DNA from: Acanthornis magna
Taxonomy: Eukaryota > Chordata > Aves > Passeriformes > Acanthizidae
DNA length: 64,000 nt
NCBI GenBank assembly: GCA_036785705.1
Contig: JAWUZG010000357.1
Coordinates: 496,001-560,000, forward strand
Direction: 5' to 3'
Shown: piece by piece, positions 1-11,385 of the stretch
Position numbering within the stretch: position 1 is the stretch's first letter
Layout: every line of letters begins with the position of its first letter
The notes under the pieces: model-generated
What the model saw: only the letters and a program-made list of their open reading frames with translations
The model's database searches: none
What the model was told of the DNA's origin: nothing
Translations under genes and position numbers: made by a program

Positions 1-235
1 GATCCCCACTGATCTCTGGGGTTTGTCCCCTGTTGGATTGTCACTGATCTCTGGGGTTTGTCCCCAAATTCCCAATCTGATCCGCACTGATCTCTGGGGT
101 TTGTCACCTGTTGGATTGTCACTGATCTCTGGGGTTTGTCACCTGTTGGATTGTCACTGATCTCTGGGGTTTGTCCCCTGGTGGATTGTCACTGATCTCT
201 GGGGTTTGTCACCTCTGCAAACATTTCTGCAGCTT
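1..235. repeat. Short tandem repeat, unit about 36-60 bp
   Basis: Five imperfect copies of a unit containing CACTGATCTCTGGGGTTTGT, separated by ATTGGATTGT-type spacers. The array runs off the left edge of the window, so its full length is unknown. No coding potential seen. Confidence 0.85.
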
Positions 236-239
236 TGGT

Positions 240-800
240 GCTTTTTCCTGTTGAGCTTTAGCTCGGCCCAGCACCTTCTGGGAACTGAGGATATTCATTC
301 CAACTGCTTTTTATTTCTAACTATTTTTTATTCTATTTTTTTATTCTAATTATCTTTATTCTAAGTATTTTTTAATTTGAACTATTTTTTATTCTAATTT
401 CTTTCTCTAACTATTTTTTACTTCTATCTACTTTTTATTCTAGTTACTTTTTATTCTAAATAATTTTATTCTAACTACTTTTTATTCTAACTATTTCTAT
501 TCTAACTATTTTTTGTTCAAACTACTTTTTATTCTAACTGATTTTTATTCTGTTTTTATTCTATTTTTTAATTCTATCTTTTTATTCCAGCTAATATTTT
601 ATTCTAATTTTTTTTAATTCTATTTTTTATTTCTTTTTTTATTCCAACTATTTTTTTATCCTAGCTTTTTTAAACTTCCAACTATTTTTTTTAAACTATA
701 TTTAATACCAACTATTTTTGTTTCTAACTATTTTTTTTATTCTATCTATCTTTTATTTCTAACTATATTTTTATTCCAACTATTTCTTTATTCTAACTAT
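240..800. repeat. T-rich degenerate repeat tract
   Basis: Very AT-rich sequence built from variants of TTCTAACTATTTTTTATTC. It differs sharply in composition from the GC-rich remainder of the window. No gene, splice site or RNA structure was recognised. Confidence 0.7.
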
Positions 801-814
801 TCTAACAATTCTAA

Positions 815-1500
815 CTACTGGATTGGGTTCTGGAGGTGCCGGATTGGGTTCTGGAGATGATGGATTGGGATCTGGAGATGATGGATTGGGATCTGGAAAT
901 GATGGATTGGACTGTGGAGATGATGATTGGGATCTGGAGATGCCAAATTGGGTTGTGGAGATGATGGATTGGGTTCTGGAGATGCCAAGTTGGGCTGTGG
1001 AGATGATGGATTGGGATCTGGAGATGATGGATTGGGTTCTGGAGATGATGGATTGGGTGCGGGAGATGATGGATTGGGTTGTGGAGATGATGGATTGGGA
1101 TCTGGAGATGATGGATTGGGATCTGGAGATGATGGATTGGATTGTGGAGATGCTGGATTGGGATCTGGAGATGCCATGTTGGGTTCTGGAGATGATGGAT
1201 TGGGTGCGGGAGATGATGGATTGGGTTCTGGAGAAGATGGATTGGGATCTGGAGATGATGGATTGGGATCTGGAGATGCTGGATTGGGATCTGGAGATGC
1301 CAAATTGGGCTGTGGACATGATGGATTGGGTTCTGGAGATGACGGATTGGGTTCTGGAGATGATGGATTGGGATCTGGAGATGCCAGATTGGGTTCTGGA
1401 GATCATGGATTGGGTTCTGGAGATGTCATGTTGGGTTCTGGAGATGCCATGTTGGGTTCTGGAGATGATGGATTGGGCTCTGGAGATGCCGGATTGGGCC
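815..1500. repeat. 21-bp minisatellite (about 32 units)
   Basis: Regular 21-bp unit reading GGATTGGGTTCTGGAGATGAT with single-base variants. Because 21 is a multiple of three, several frames stay open on both strands and give Gly-Ser-Asp or Ser-Pro-Asn-Pro rich translations. These are a by-product of the period, not evidence of a gene. Confidence 0.9.
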
Positions 1501-2090
1501 CTGGGATGAGGAGAACAGTCCCTGGCACGGCTCGAGGGCATCAGGGCTGTCATAAACTGCACAACACTGCTTATCCTTAATTGGTTTAATTAACTTAAAA
1601 GAAAAACAACAACTGGGAAGAGGAATCGGGGTGAGCCCAACTCCTCACAGCAAAGCAGAGGACACTGCGTGCTCGAGGGCCTCAGGAGGACGTGGTGTTC
1701 TTAAAGAGTGTGCCCGGACAGGATTGGTCCATTTCTCAATCCTCCATGCAATTGGCTCGTCTAGGTGTTCCCTGATTGGCTCGTTCGCAAGGAGCATTCC
1801 TGTCCAATCATTTTTCCGTGCGTCTGTTTCGTTGGTCAGTTCAGTCCACCAATCCATTCTCGAGTAGATGTCATCAGACTCCTTCTAGAACGTTCCTATT
1901 GCACTTCCCCATATTCATTACTGCCACCTAGTGTTCTTCCAGAGGCATCGCACCGTACATTGTGCGCAGTAATTCAATAACTCAAAGTAACAATTAACTA
2001 ATTAAGCAAGCTCAGCCCCAAGTCAACTTGACCAACTTTTAACCAATGTAATACAGAACTGGCCTAGGAACGCCAGCCCTTTTATAACAC
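1500..2090. promoter_or_regulatory. CCAAT-box cluster, possible retroviral LTR/promoter remnant
   Basis: Between about 1720 and 1860 there are six CCAAT/ATTGG pentamers on either strand (near 1722, 1750, 1774, 1804, 1831 and 1851) in otherwise unique sequence. Such clusters occur in retroviral U3 regions and in strong promoters. No TATA box, transcript or downstream gene could be tied to it, so the LTR reading is a guess based on the retroviral debris nearby. Confidence 0.3.
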
Positions 2091-2228
2091 CTGGCTGATG
2101 TCGAGTTGTTCCCAAAAGAACCCCGCAGGTGTCCCGAAGTCTCCACAACCTTCTGAGCCAGGACTCCGAGGGCTCCACGCTGCCATTCGCGCACAAAAAC
2201 CCCAAAGGGCTCTGTTAAGTCCGGAAGT

Positions 2229-2763
2229 CCCGTGGGAGGTGCAGATATCGGGGCCAGCATTGAGTGACAGAACCCTCAGGGGACCCAATCAAAGGTAATG
2301 CTGGAGCCTCATTAACTGCGCTTTAACTAAAAATCCGTAATTTGAGATCCACAATCTGCACCTGAGAATGCTCAATCCTCGGGCAGTCGCGGGCTCGGGT
2401 ACCGTGGGAGGTGCAGATATCGGGGCCAGCATTGAGTGACAGAACCCGCAGGTGACCCAATCAAAGGTAATGCTGGAGCCTCATTAACTGCACTTTAACT
2501 AAAAATCCATAATTTGAGATCCACAATCTGCACCTGAGAATGCTCAATCCTCGGGCAGTTGCGGGCTCGGGTACCGTGGGAGGTGCAGACATCAGGGCCA
2601 GCATTGAGTTACAGAACCCTCAGGTGACCCAATCGAAGGTAATTCTGGAACCTCATTAAAAGCTCATATAATGGTTTAACTAAAAGTCCATCATTTGAGA
2701 TCCACAATCTGCACCATCCCCACCTGAAAATGCTCAATCCTTGGCCAGTCACGGGCTGGGGTA
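2229..2763. repeat. Tandem triplication, unit about 173-190 bp
   Basis: Three consecutive copies begin near 2229, 2401 and 2574. Each contains CCGTGGGAGGTGCAGA, GACCCAATC, TTTAACTAAAA and TTGAGATCCACAATCTGCAC. The third copy is the most diverged. It lies directly before the retroviral pol fragments and may be a retroviral leader or LTR segment; this is unproven. Confidence 0.8.
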
Positions 2764-3625
2764 CCTGGTGGGCGGCTTCGTTTCTGTCCGTTCGTAATGC
2801 CTGCTATCCTGGAATAATTTCTGACCCTCAGTAGGAATAGAATACTTATTTTGAATACTTTTAGAATAGAACACCTATTTTGCCAATAAAAGGCCTGGGA
2901 TGGACAGGCAGAGGTTGGTACAAGACCTACGAGCGATCAATCAAACAGCCCAAACTGAAATGAATGAAAAGTGTGTGGAATTGTCCATCAGCTCAAATCC
3001 TGAGGCAGCTTCGTTTCTGTCTGTTTGTAATTCCTGCTGTCCTGGAATTATTTCCAACCCTCCGTAGGTGACCTGCCGCCTCAGGATTTGAGCTTTTTCC
3101 CAGGATGCTCTGTAGCCTCCTTGGCGCAGGAAGTTTAGGAGACTGATGGTCAATTCCGAGCACTTTTCATTTGTTTCTGTTGCTGACAAGATCCCTTTGG
3201 GGTTCTCCTTCTCCCTGGCACCTAATCCTTTTGCCGCGTGGCTCCCAAAAATCGTGGGGCTGTTTTTAACTCCTCGTGGTAACGCAGCCCGGGCAAGCCG
3301 AGTCTTCCAGCCAGGCTGGGGATTTTCCCTCTCAAAGGCAAAAATGCCCTGACTTTGTTTACCGAGAGGTTTGCAGAAGAAGCAATCCTTCAAATCGGTC
3401 ACTCGGAACTGCCGGTGACATTCTTTAGGGCTGGAAGAGGGCACGGGAATTGGTTAAAACAGGGTGGAAATCCTGGGCTGTTTGATTGATCACTCGTGGG
3501 TCTTGTACCAACCTGTGCCTGTCCATCCCAGGCCTTTTATTGGCAAAATAAGTGTTCTGTTCTGAATCACATTCTAGAATAATCCGAATTCCCCAAATAT
3601 TTCTGTTAGACCCTCGATTCCCCAC
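2764..3625 (-). mobile_element. Rearranged endogenous retrovirus pol (reverse transcriptase) fragments
   Basis: The minus strand of about 3600-2941 translates to decayed retroviral reverse transcriptase. From N to C it shows a conserved RLVQD start near 3530, then VTDLKDCFFC (motif A), LPRGVKNSPTIF (motif B), and a FLRQGGYRAS...KAQ stretch typical of the region after the active site. The YxDD catalytic box between motif B and the later segment is missing, so an internal deletion has occurred, and the two halves are in different frames. A second fragment in the opposite orientation lies at about 2875-3010: bases 2875-2950 are an inverted copy of about 3480-3555. A 70-bp stretch near 2765-2835 is repeated directly near 3003-3073. 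The element is non-functional. No gag, env or confident LTR pair was identified. Confidence 0.7.
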
Positions 3626-3719
3626 TAGCTGCTGATTTTAAAGGGTGTTGGTCCTGCCTTTCCAGTTTGGGTCCAGGTTTTGGGGTGGTTACAAATGAGA
3701 CTTTGAGATCGCTTAAAAA

Positions 3720-4420
3720 ATCACCGGTGAGAGGATCGGCGAAAAACAGATTTTAATATTAAGCGAGAGCACGACAAAATTCCAGGTTCACCCTACTGCT
3801 CACAGACACCAAGGGAAAACAAACACCAAAACGAAACAAAATCCGGGCAATCAAACCAGAAATGAACCGAGAATTGTCCCTTTGGATGTGTGTGCCAAAA
3901 GGACAGTGAGGGCAAGGAGAAAAGGAATACAGCCTAAAAGCTTAAGAGCACTCAAAATTAACAGGACTTAATTTATACCTTAACCTTAATTTATACCTTA
4001 AATACAACTTAAACATTAAAGTTAACAATTTAGCAAAAAGACAACACTTAACTTATACCTTAACCTTAATTTATACTTTAACCTTAACTTAGACCTTAAC
4101 CTTAGCGTAGACCTTAAATATAACTTAAACATTACATTTAACAATTTAACAAAAAGACTACACTTAATTTATACCTTAACCTTAATTAATTCCTTAACCA
4201 TAATTTATACCTTAACCTTAACTTAAACCTTAAATATAACTCATACATGAAGCTTAACAATTTAACAAAAAGACAACACTTAACTTATACCTCACTTAAC
4301 CTTTAACTTCAACTTAATTCCTAACTTAACCTCAGCAGTTTAAAAGAGGAGTAACAAAAGGATATAATGCAACTTTTAAATTAAGCTTAGCAATTTAGAA
4401 GCAGCTTTTAACTGAGCTTA
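3720..4420. repeat. AT-rich tandem repeat of CCTTAACCTTAATTTATA type
   Basis: Degenerate array built on ACCTTAACCTTAATTTAT with larger units of roughly 130 bp that share AACAATTTAACAAAAAGAC. No coding potential. The sequence just before it (3640-3780) could be the R-U5 part of an LTR, without proof. Confidence 0.65.
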
Positions 4421-4912
4421 TCCCTTATGAATTCACTTTACTTACAGGCCTGACTTACTCCGTGTTGGAGTTTGGGAGGGGTGGAATTTTTTTTCCCTAT
4501 TCTGTTGCTAGGTAACTAACGATCGGATACTTAAGGACCATTTACTCTTACAAAGGAGACAAAGGATTTCAGCCGAGGTATGGCAAGGGGAGGGGAAATC
4601 AGGTCATCGATAACTCACTCCCTCACTGGATTTTGGAAGAGAGAGCAGTGGAAAAAGCTGCTGTCTCCTTTTGGCTGCGACTGCGGAAAAAGCCCAGCTC
4701 TGCACTGCTTTCTCTACCTGGTGGGTGAGCTTTCGTTTGGGAAAGGGGCACGGGATTCCAACCCCTTCTCCCCTCCTGGAGGGTGTACCTCCCAGCTGCG
4801 AAGGGGGCCCGGCTGCCATCGCCCCGCGCCCCTCCTGCCACAACTGCCGAGTTCCTGCCACCTTCTCTGCTGGCTGGCCCGAGTGAGCCCATCCTGCCGC
4901 TCCATCTCGCTG
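4420..4912. other. Unique sequence, no feature recognised
   Basis: Mixed-composition sequence between two repeat blocks. Several short frames are open on both strands but none resembles a known family or has splice or promoter context. Confidence 0.5.
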
Positions 4913-5572
4913 CCCACGCCATCCCTGCCCAGCCTGTCCTGTTCACGCCATCCCTGCCCAGCCCGTCCTGCTCACGCCATCCCTGCCCAGCCCATCCTGC
5001 TCACACCATCCCTGCCCATCCTGTCCTGCTGTGCCATCCCTGCCCAGCCTGTCCTGCTCACACCATCCCTGCCCAGCCCGTCCTGCTCACACCATCCCTG
5101 CCCAGCCTGTCCTGCTGTGCCATCCCTGCCCAGCCTGTCCTGCTCACACCATCCCTGCCCAGCCTGTCCTGCTCACACCATCCCTGCCCAGCCCGTCCTG
5201 CTCACACCATCCCTGCCCAGCCTGTCCTGCTCACACCATCCCTGCCCAGCCCGTCCTGCTGTGCCATCCCTGCCCAGCTCGTCCTGCTCACACCATCCCT
5301 GCCCAGCCCGTCCTGCTGTGCCATCCCTGCCCAGCTCGTCCTGCTGTGCCATCCCTGCCCAGCCCATCCTGCTGTGCCATCCCTGCCCAGCCTGTCCTGC
5401 TGTGCCATCCCTGCCCAGCTCGTCCTGCTCTACCATCCCTGCCCAGCCTGTCCTGCTGTGCCATCCCTGCCCAGCTCGTCCTGCTCTACCATCCCTGCCC
5501 AGCCTGTCCTGCTCACGCCATCCCTGCCCAGCCTGTCCTGCTGTGCCATCCCTGCCCAGCCCAGCCGCCATT
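4913..5572. repeat. About 29-bp minisatellite (roughly 22 units)
   Basis: Units share CCATCCCTGCCCAGCC followed by GTCCTGCTCACA or GTCCTGCTGTG. All three plus frames remain open over hundreds of bases, giving Pro/Ser/Cys-rich translations. That follows from the repeat being stop-free, not from coding. Confidence 0.9.
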
Positions 5573-6245
5573 ACCCTCGTGAGACCAACCTGATCTCGCA
5601 CCACAGCGCCCCCTGCAGGCCTGGAGGACTTATCGCCCCTGCCCTGCCCAGCCAGGAGCCAACAGCGCCCCTGCTGGCTGTGATCGGGACTGCACCAAAG
5701 GGACAGTGCCTGGCAGCCCAGGGACATCTGCCACCGGGTTTGGGTTTGTTTGTTGTGACTATTGTTGTTATTGATTGTTTGCCTTGTTTTAGATACTAGT
5801 AAAGAACTGTTATTCCTTTTCCCATATCTTTGCCTGAAAGCAAAGTTATAATTCCAAAGTTATAATAATTCGGAGGGAAGGGGGGACACGTTATCCATTC
5901 TAAAGGAGCTTCCCACCTTCCTCGGCACTCACCTGTCTTTCAAACCGAGACAGATGGACATGACATGTAAAAAATCTCACCATGACAGCTTCCGGTCAAA
6001 GAAAGGAACTGCTCTTTATTTTATTTTATACTATTTCTAACATTCATGTTACACATCCATTGGCTCTCAGTTCACCACCCCACAATGTCATTGGCTACCT
6101 CTAGTTAGAACTACCTCTAGTTATCTTGCAGTAACACCACCTGTGGGAAACCAGGGATCGTTGTTCACGAATTCCTGCTTCTTTTGAGCTGGAACCGATG
6201 TGTGCAAACACACACAGACAAGCGCTTCTCACAGCAAGTTCGTTC
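5573..6245. other. Mostly unique sequence, possible minus-strand LTR remnant
   Basis: The stretch 6000-6180 contains a minus-strand AATAAA-rich segment (TTTATTTTATTTTATA on plus) and two minus-strand CCAAT boxes (ATTGG on plus near 6060 and 6091), an arrangement seen in LTRs. There is no matching second copy in the window, so the call is weak. Confidence 0.25.
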
Positions 6246-6249
6246 TCAC

Positions 6250-6610
6250 TACGTGCCACACTTGTGGCTCAGGGGGGCCTGGTGGCCTCATGGTGGTCTT
6301 GGTGGTCACAGTGATCACAGTAGCCCGAGTGGCTGTTGTGACCACAGAGACCACGGTGACAGTGGTGGTCCCAGCGGCCTCATGGTGGCCTTGGTGGTTA
6401 CAGTGACCATGGGAGCCAAAGTGGTCATTGTGACCACAGAGACCATGGTGACAGTGGTGGTCCCAGTGGCCTCATGGTGGCCATCGTGGCCAAAGTGACA
6501 ATAGTGGCAGTGGTGGCCTTTGTAGCTTCAGGCCTCGTTGCTCTGGTGGTCATGGTGGCCGTGGTGGCCATGGTGGTCGTGGTGACCACAGTGACCACGG
6601 CTGCCTTGTG
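6250..6610. repeat. GTGGTCAC-type imperfect palindromic repeat in the ART 3' flank
   Basis: Degenerate units of GTGGTCACAGTGACCAC and GGTGACAGTGGTGGTC. Many units are self-complementary and could fold into hairpins if present in the ART 3' UTR. The inverted counterpart lies at about 14160-14390. Confidence 0.7.
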
Positions 6611-6612
6611 GC

Positions 6613-7860
6613 TCAGAAGATCCCAGTGGCCACTGCCAGCGCCGCTGTGGCCAAGAGGAGCCCTTCAAAGCTGGGGGTGGCCCTGGCGATGCTTCCACCT
6701 GAGGGGACAAAGAGGGACGTGAGCAGGGCCATCAGGGATGAGGGCGTTGGGGGTCCCCAGGGGGACAGGGGAGCCACGAGAGGGTCAGGGCTGAAGAGAG
6801 ACCGTAACAGGGTCCCTGTCCTTTGTGCCCAGCCATGGCTGTCCTTGATCCCCCAACCTTGGTGGGTGTCCCCAGCATGGGCTGTCGCTGTCCCTGTGTC
6901 CACAATGGGACCTCTCACCAGGCAGTGGGTGTCCCTGTCCCCTGTCCCCAGCAATGGCTGTCTCTGTCCCCAGCACTGCTGCCCCTGTCCCCACACCCTC
7001 ACTGAGTGTCTACATAGCTGGCAGTGGGTGTCCCCACCCACTGTGCCTTGCCATGGGTGTCCCCAACCCTCACTGAGTATCCCCATCCCCACATTGTCCC
7101 CACTGTCACCTCTCAGCCACTCGCAGTTGTATTTGCTGCGGATCCCGGTGGAGCGGAGCGAAATCTGCATCTTTTTCCCTTTCCAGGTGACATCGGTGAC
7201 CTCGAAGGTCTCGAAGGGTGGGATCAGCACCTCCTTCTCGCTGGGAATGTAGGAGAATTCCTGGATGTCCACACCCTGCGCTGTTTCCACCCGGAACGTC
7301 GTGTCCGTCCCGAAGATTGCGGTTTTGTGTTCGCAAAGCGACGTCGACGCGAATTGGCCGAACCGGACGGTCTGGCCACGCTTCACATCGAACTGGACGT
7401 CGTCTACCCCCCGGAACACACAGCGCTTCTTCTGTCCCTGAGCGTCCCTCAGCGTGGCCAGCGCGTCGGTCAGCAGGAAATGCAGCGTTTTGAAGTGGAA
7501 GTTCTCCCGGTACTCCTGGGCGGATTTCCCAGCCTCGCGCACGGCCGCGTTGAAATCCTTGTAGAGGTCATCCATCGTGTAGGCCATGAGGGCGATGGCC
7601 TGAGCCGAGGATGACAGAGGGGACACGCGGGACCCCCGCTTCTGCCACTCGGCCCTGGCCTTCGCCCAGGCCTTGGCGAACAGAGGGTTCTGCTGGAACT
7701 CGGAGCGGTTGAGGGCTGGCAGCGCCGCGGCCATGGCATCTCGGCAACCCTGATATTGGTCATCGAAGGAGTTCGGGGCCTTGTCCAGGGCCTCCATCTT
7801 GATGGCCGCGGTGGCCGTGGTCAGTGCCAGCAGGGCCAGGGTGTGAGCCAGGGGGGCCAT
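6613..7860 (-). CDS. GPI-anchored arginine-specific mono-ADP-ribosyltransferase (ART), copy 1
   Basis: Two coding exons, 7860-7110 and 6698-6613 (86 bp), with canonical GT-AG sites and a phase-1 junction; 278 aa. The large single catalytic exon is characteristic of vertebrate ecto-ARTs, which transfer ADP-ribose from NAD+ to arginines of secreted or surface proteins. Visible features: hydrophobic signal peptide (residues about 1-19), FRG with Arg150, the AST/STS segment (Ser172), and Glu208-x-Glu210 in SEKEVLIPP, completing the R-S-ExE triad for arginine specificity. The second exon encodes a hydrophobic tail ending in GIF-stop, as expected of a GPI-attachment signal. The start at 7860 was chosen because it gives the signal peptide; in-frame upstream sequence is minisatellite. 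Its partner is the inverted copy at 12789-14154. Orthology to a particular numbered avian ART was not resolved. Confidence 0.92.
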   Translation of the reverse strand: MAPLAHTLALLALTTATAAIKMEALDKAPNSFDDQYQGCRDAMAAALPALNRSEFQQNPLFAKAWAKARAEWQKRGSRVSPLSSSAQAIALMAYTMDDLYKDFNAAVREAGKSAQEYRENFHFKTLHFLLTDALATLRDAQGQKKRCVFRGVDDVQFDVKRGQTVRFGQFASTSLCEHKTAIFGTDTTFRVETAQGVDIQEFSYIPSEKEVLIPPFETFEVTDVTWKGKKMQISLRSTGIRSKYNCEWLRGDSGDNVGMGILSEGWGHPWQGTVGGDTHCQLCRHSVRVWGQGQQCWGQRQPLLGTGDRDTHCLVRGPIVDTGTATAHAGDTHQGWGIKDSHGWAQRTGTLLRSLFSPDPLVAPLSPWGPPTPSSLMALLTSLFVPSGGSIARATPSFEGLLLATAALAVATGIF

Positions 7861-8640
7861 GGAGGGGATCAGTGTGGGGCACTGTGGGACACTGAGGGAC
7901 AGAGAGGGGACACTGAGGGACATGGGGGGAACAGTGAGGGACATGGGGGGACACTGAAGGACATAGGGGGACACCAGGGGACACAGGGAGGGTCCCTCCA
8001 TCAGGGGCTGGGGAGTGGGATTGGGGTCAGCCCAGGGGAGGGTGTCACCTCCCTGGCCTTGTCCTGGGACCCTGATCCCAAATCCTGGGGTCACCCCTGG
8101 ATGTCCCAGTGTCCTCCAGCCCCCCAGGTACCCCAATGCCACACCCACAGTCCTGTGTCCCCTCGTGGTGTCCCTTCAGCCCCCCAGGACCCCACCCCAA
8201 TCCTGGCGTCACTCCCTGTGTCCTGCCAGTGCCGAAGTGTCCCCCATCCCCCTCCCACAGTCCCATGGCCCCACTGAACCCCCTCAGGACCCCCACAATG
8301 CCCCCCTCCAACAGTGCCCCCCAGGACCTCAACCCCAGTCCCACAATCCCATGTCCCCCCATAGTGTTCCTCCAGTGTTCCCCAGTCCCACTCCCAGTCC
8401 CATGTCCCCACCCCAGAGTCAAACCAGGCCCCCACAGGACACCAACACAAATCCTGGGGTCACTCCTGGCTCCCCAAGTGTCCATCAGCCCCAGCATGGC
8501 CCCAATCCTACTCCCAGTGCCACGTCCCCCTCAGTGATCCCCAGGAACCCAATCCCAGTCCCGTGACATCCCCAGTGTCCCCAATCCCAGAGTCCCCTGT
8601 CCCCCCCCCAAGGTGTCCCCTGGTGTCCCTCCGTCCCCCA
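7861..8640. repeat. Minisatellite upstream of ART copy 1
   Basis: From 7875 to 8000 units of CCCTCAGTGTCCC type (shown as GGGACACTGAGGGACA on plus), followed to 8640 by degenerate CCCCAGTGTCCC/CCCACTCCCAGT repeats. It lies 5' of the ART start codon on the minus strand and corresponds to 12010-12780 of the other copy, where the array is longer. Any promoter or noncoding first exon within it could not be identified. Confidence 0.6.
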
Positions 8641-9294
8641 ATACCAAAACTGGTTGGAGTGAAGTTCCTGACAGAACAGGAGGTGTCCCAAAGCTGGAAT
8701 TCTTTATCAGCACCAGAAGCACAGCAGATCTCTCCTGGTCTCACAGGTCAGGGGAGACTTTGCAGCAGGGTATTTATCCATCATAATTATACATATTCAT
8801 TAAAATGGGCTTCTTATCTAATACAGAAACTTCATTTTCCCATAACTAAAATTTGCATGCCTCCGCCTCCTTCTGGATGTCCTTTTATGGTCTGGGAGAG
8901 CCCTAAAAATGAGGTTTCTGGAGGTCGTATTCACTGAGTGCTCCAATATCACAGATGACCTCGCCCTGACCTTTTGCTTTGGGCATGTACCGCTCCTTCC
9001 CTGCTACAGAACTTGTCAAAAAAACCTCACTGGAGTTCCCTTTATCTGATTCTCCACAGCTTCCAGTCACGTTTGTCCTGCTGTGTCCACACTTTCACAT
9101 CCTTTTATTGGTTTCGCCACTTTGTCTTTAAGCTTGGCCTGACACCTTCAGGGGAACTGAAAATTTCTGTTCTCTCTGTTATTTCTCATGCCCCAGGACC
9201 CCAATCACACTCCCACGGTCCCGTGTCCCCCCAGTGACCCCCAGTGCCACTCCCCACTGCTCGCCGAGCTGCTGTCACTCTTCCCAGACAAAAT
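8640..9294. other. Unique spacer with AT-rich LTR-like segment
   Basis: Sequence around 8770-8960 is AT-rich and TATA-like (TATTTATCCATCATAATTAT). The portion up to about 8815 is the end of arm A'. The rest is unique, with no reading frame or RNA gene recognised. Confidence 0.35.
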
Positions 9295-9479
9295 GGGGTC
9301 CTGTCGAGGTTTGTCCCAGGCCAAATGCCAGGCACTTACAAAGTCTGGTCCCTCTGCTCTCTCCTGCTGTAGCTGTGCAGAGGAGAAGGAAAAAAACTAA
9401 CACAAAACACACATTGGATTCATGAGCTGAGATAAGAAATTGATGGGAGGATGCACTGAGAAAAACAGCAGAACAGGCT

Positions 9480-9990
9480 CCAAACTTAAAGTTGCAAAGT
9501 GATTTATTCACCTAACAGAGTTGGAGGATAAATCAGAGGTAAAAATAAGCTCTTAAGACACCGTTTCTTCACTCACCCCCTTCCCTATTAAGGTCATTTC
9601 TCAGCTCACCCCCTCCCACCTTTCCAACTAACCAAAAACTCCCGGGCAGGGGCAGGGTGTGGGGGTTTCCACTTAGTCAGTCCATCACAATTCTTCCACT
9701 ACAGACACTGTTTCTCTATTCGCCCCTCCCTCCATCCAACCAACAGATCAGGGCTGGGGCAAGGTCTGTGATTTCTCTCTGTCCATCACCACAATTCTCT
9801 GCTACAAACACTGTTTTTCTGCTCACCCCTCTCCCTATTAAGGCCATTTCTCAGCTCACCCCCTCCCTCCTTCCTTCTAACCAACAGCTCCGGGGTTGGG
9901 CAGGGTCTGGGGGTTTCCTTTGGTCAGGGTCAGTCCATCAGGGGAAAAGAATCCTCTCCTTAGCCATGGGGTCCTTCCCATGAGAGACAG
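9480..9990. repeat. Direct repeats of about 130-170 bp inside arm B
   Basis: Three imperfect copies of a unit containing GTCAGTCCATCAC or GTCCATCACCACAATT, TACAAACACTGTTT and CACCCCTC, followed by CCAACCAACAG. The inverted counterpart at about 17770-18360 has four copies. Confidence 0.65.
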
Positions 9991-10360
9991 TCCTCTGCAA
10001 ACTTCTCCGGCGTGGCTCCAATCTCATGAGCAGCACCTGCCCGAATTTGCTGCAGCACGAGATTTTTTTGTCCATAGGGCGCAGACTTCTGAGCCGAGTG
10101 TTACGAATGTTACGAGTTTAGCTAAATCTCTGCCTTTGCCCAGGCCTTTGGCAGCAGCAGGAGCTCTTGTTGGGGTGGCCAGCACCCCAAGACTCAGTCT
10201 CGTTCACAAGTTCTTTAATAATGGTTGATTAGGTCTAATACGATATAAATTATCATTTATTAGACAGAGTAAATAACAGACATTAGACTTGGGACAAAAC
10301 TATGTACTACACAGAATAAATGCAAAGCTATGAATAGCTAAAAATGCAGTGTATGAAAAG

Positions 10361-10416
10361 GCACCTATTATTATTATTATTATTGTTATTATTATTATTG
10401 TTATTATTATTACTAG
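10361..10416. repeat. Trinucleotide microsatellite (ATT)n
   Basis: Interrupted ATT repeat, ATTATTATTATTGTT type. There is no corresponding tract in arm B'. Confidence 0.9.
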
Positions 10417-10974
10417 CAAAGAAAAATGCAATTTAGGAAACCAATGTATCTTACCAAACTCCAATTTCACATATCAGAATCCTTGCTCAATCCTCAGGAA
10501 GTTACCACAGAGCTGTGTCCAGACCCTGGGGAGAAGCTTTTTCAGACTTCAGTGTCGGTGTAGAAAAGCTTCTGCCTCTGTGATATTTCATGTGTCTTTT
10601 ATTGTGTAAAATGTGTCTTTTGGTCACATCCTCATTTTTTCCATCTCACTCCACATGCTCTCTCCATACCAAGATGTGGATTCAAGGCTGGAGATCTCAG
10701 ACTTTTGGGCACCAGGAGATAACTTCTTGACGGGCTTTTGTCTCAAGCTGATTTATCTGTGCCATGGAGAGAGAGGTGAGTGGGACACGGATGTCCTGCC
10801 ACACCGAGGCCATGCTGTTTCCATCCCAGGAGCAAAGCCTTTCTCTCTCCAGCGAGGCCTTTCCAGCTCTGAGTTTCCACTGGGACTCCACTGGATCACA
10901 GCTTCCTGCAGGCACCACCTGCTCCTCTGGCCTGGGCACCTCCCCACAGGCTGTGGGGGGTTCTCTGCACCCCC

Positions 10975-11385
10975 TGGACCCCATGGGCTGCAGGGAGACC
11001 ACTGCTCCCCAAGGTCTGTACCTCATGGACCTCATGGCCATCACCCCATGGACCCCATGGTCATCACCTCAAGGACCCCATGGGCTGCAGATGGACCTCC
11101 TGCTCCCCCATGGTCATCACCTCATGGACCCCACGGTCTGCACCTCATGGACCCCATGGTCATCACCTCATGGACCCCATGGGCTGCAGGGGGACCACTG
11201 CTCCCCATGGTCTGTACCTCATGGACCCCATGGGCTGCACCTCATGGACCCCATGGGCTGCAGGGGGACCACTGCTCCCCCATGGTCATCACCTCCTGGA
11301 CCCCATGGTCATCACCTCATGGACCCCATGGGCTGCAGGAGGGCCACCTGCTCCCCCATGGTCTTCACCACGGCCCCAGAGGGTT
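10975..11385. repeat. CATGGACCCCATGG minisatellite (short allele, arm B)
   Basis: Units of 24-50 bp built from CTCATGGACCCCATGG plus TCATCAC or GCTGCAGG. Nearly every unit has the dyad CCATGG. The inverted counterpart at 15840-17440 is about four times longer. Confidence 0.85.

Larger units (their letters stand above)
6240..8815 (-). repeat. Inverted-repeat arm A' (contains the minus-strand ART gene)
   Basis: This segment matches 11885-14400 in inverted orientation. The match covers the 3' flank GTGGTCAC-type repeat, both ART coding exons, the intron, the upstream minisatellite, and an AT-rich end containing ATAATTATACATATTCATTAAA. The ART coding parts are about 93 percent identical at protein level by eye. 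It is interleaved with arm pair B/B'. Confidence 0.85.

Noticed and set aside
780..1580. Overlapping long open frames on both strands with Gly-Ser-Asp or Ser-Pro-Asn-Pro repeats
   Set aside because: They follow from a stop-free 21-bp minisatellite; no conserved domain, splice or promoter context.
4580..5799. 330-codon Pro/Ser/Cys-rich frames resembling keratin-associated proteins
   Set aside because: Three frames are open at once across a 29-bp repeat, and composition shifts with frame. This is a repeat artefact.
6613..8148. Longer ART copy 1 start upstream at 8148
   Set aside because: The in-frame upstream part is a minisatellite with no similarity to ARTs; the start at 7860 gives a proper signal peptide and matches copy 2.
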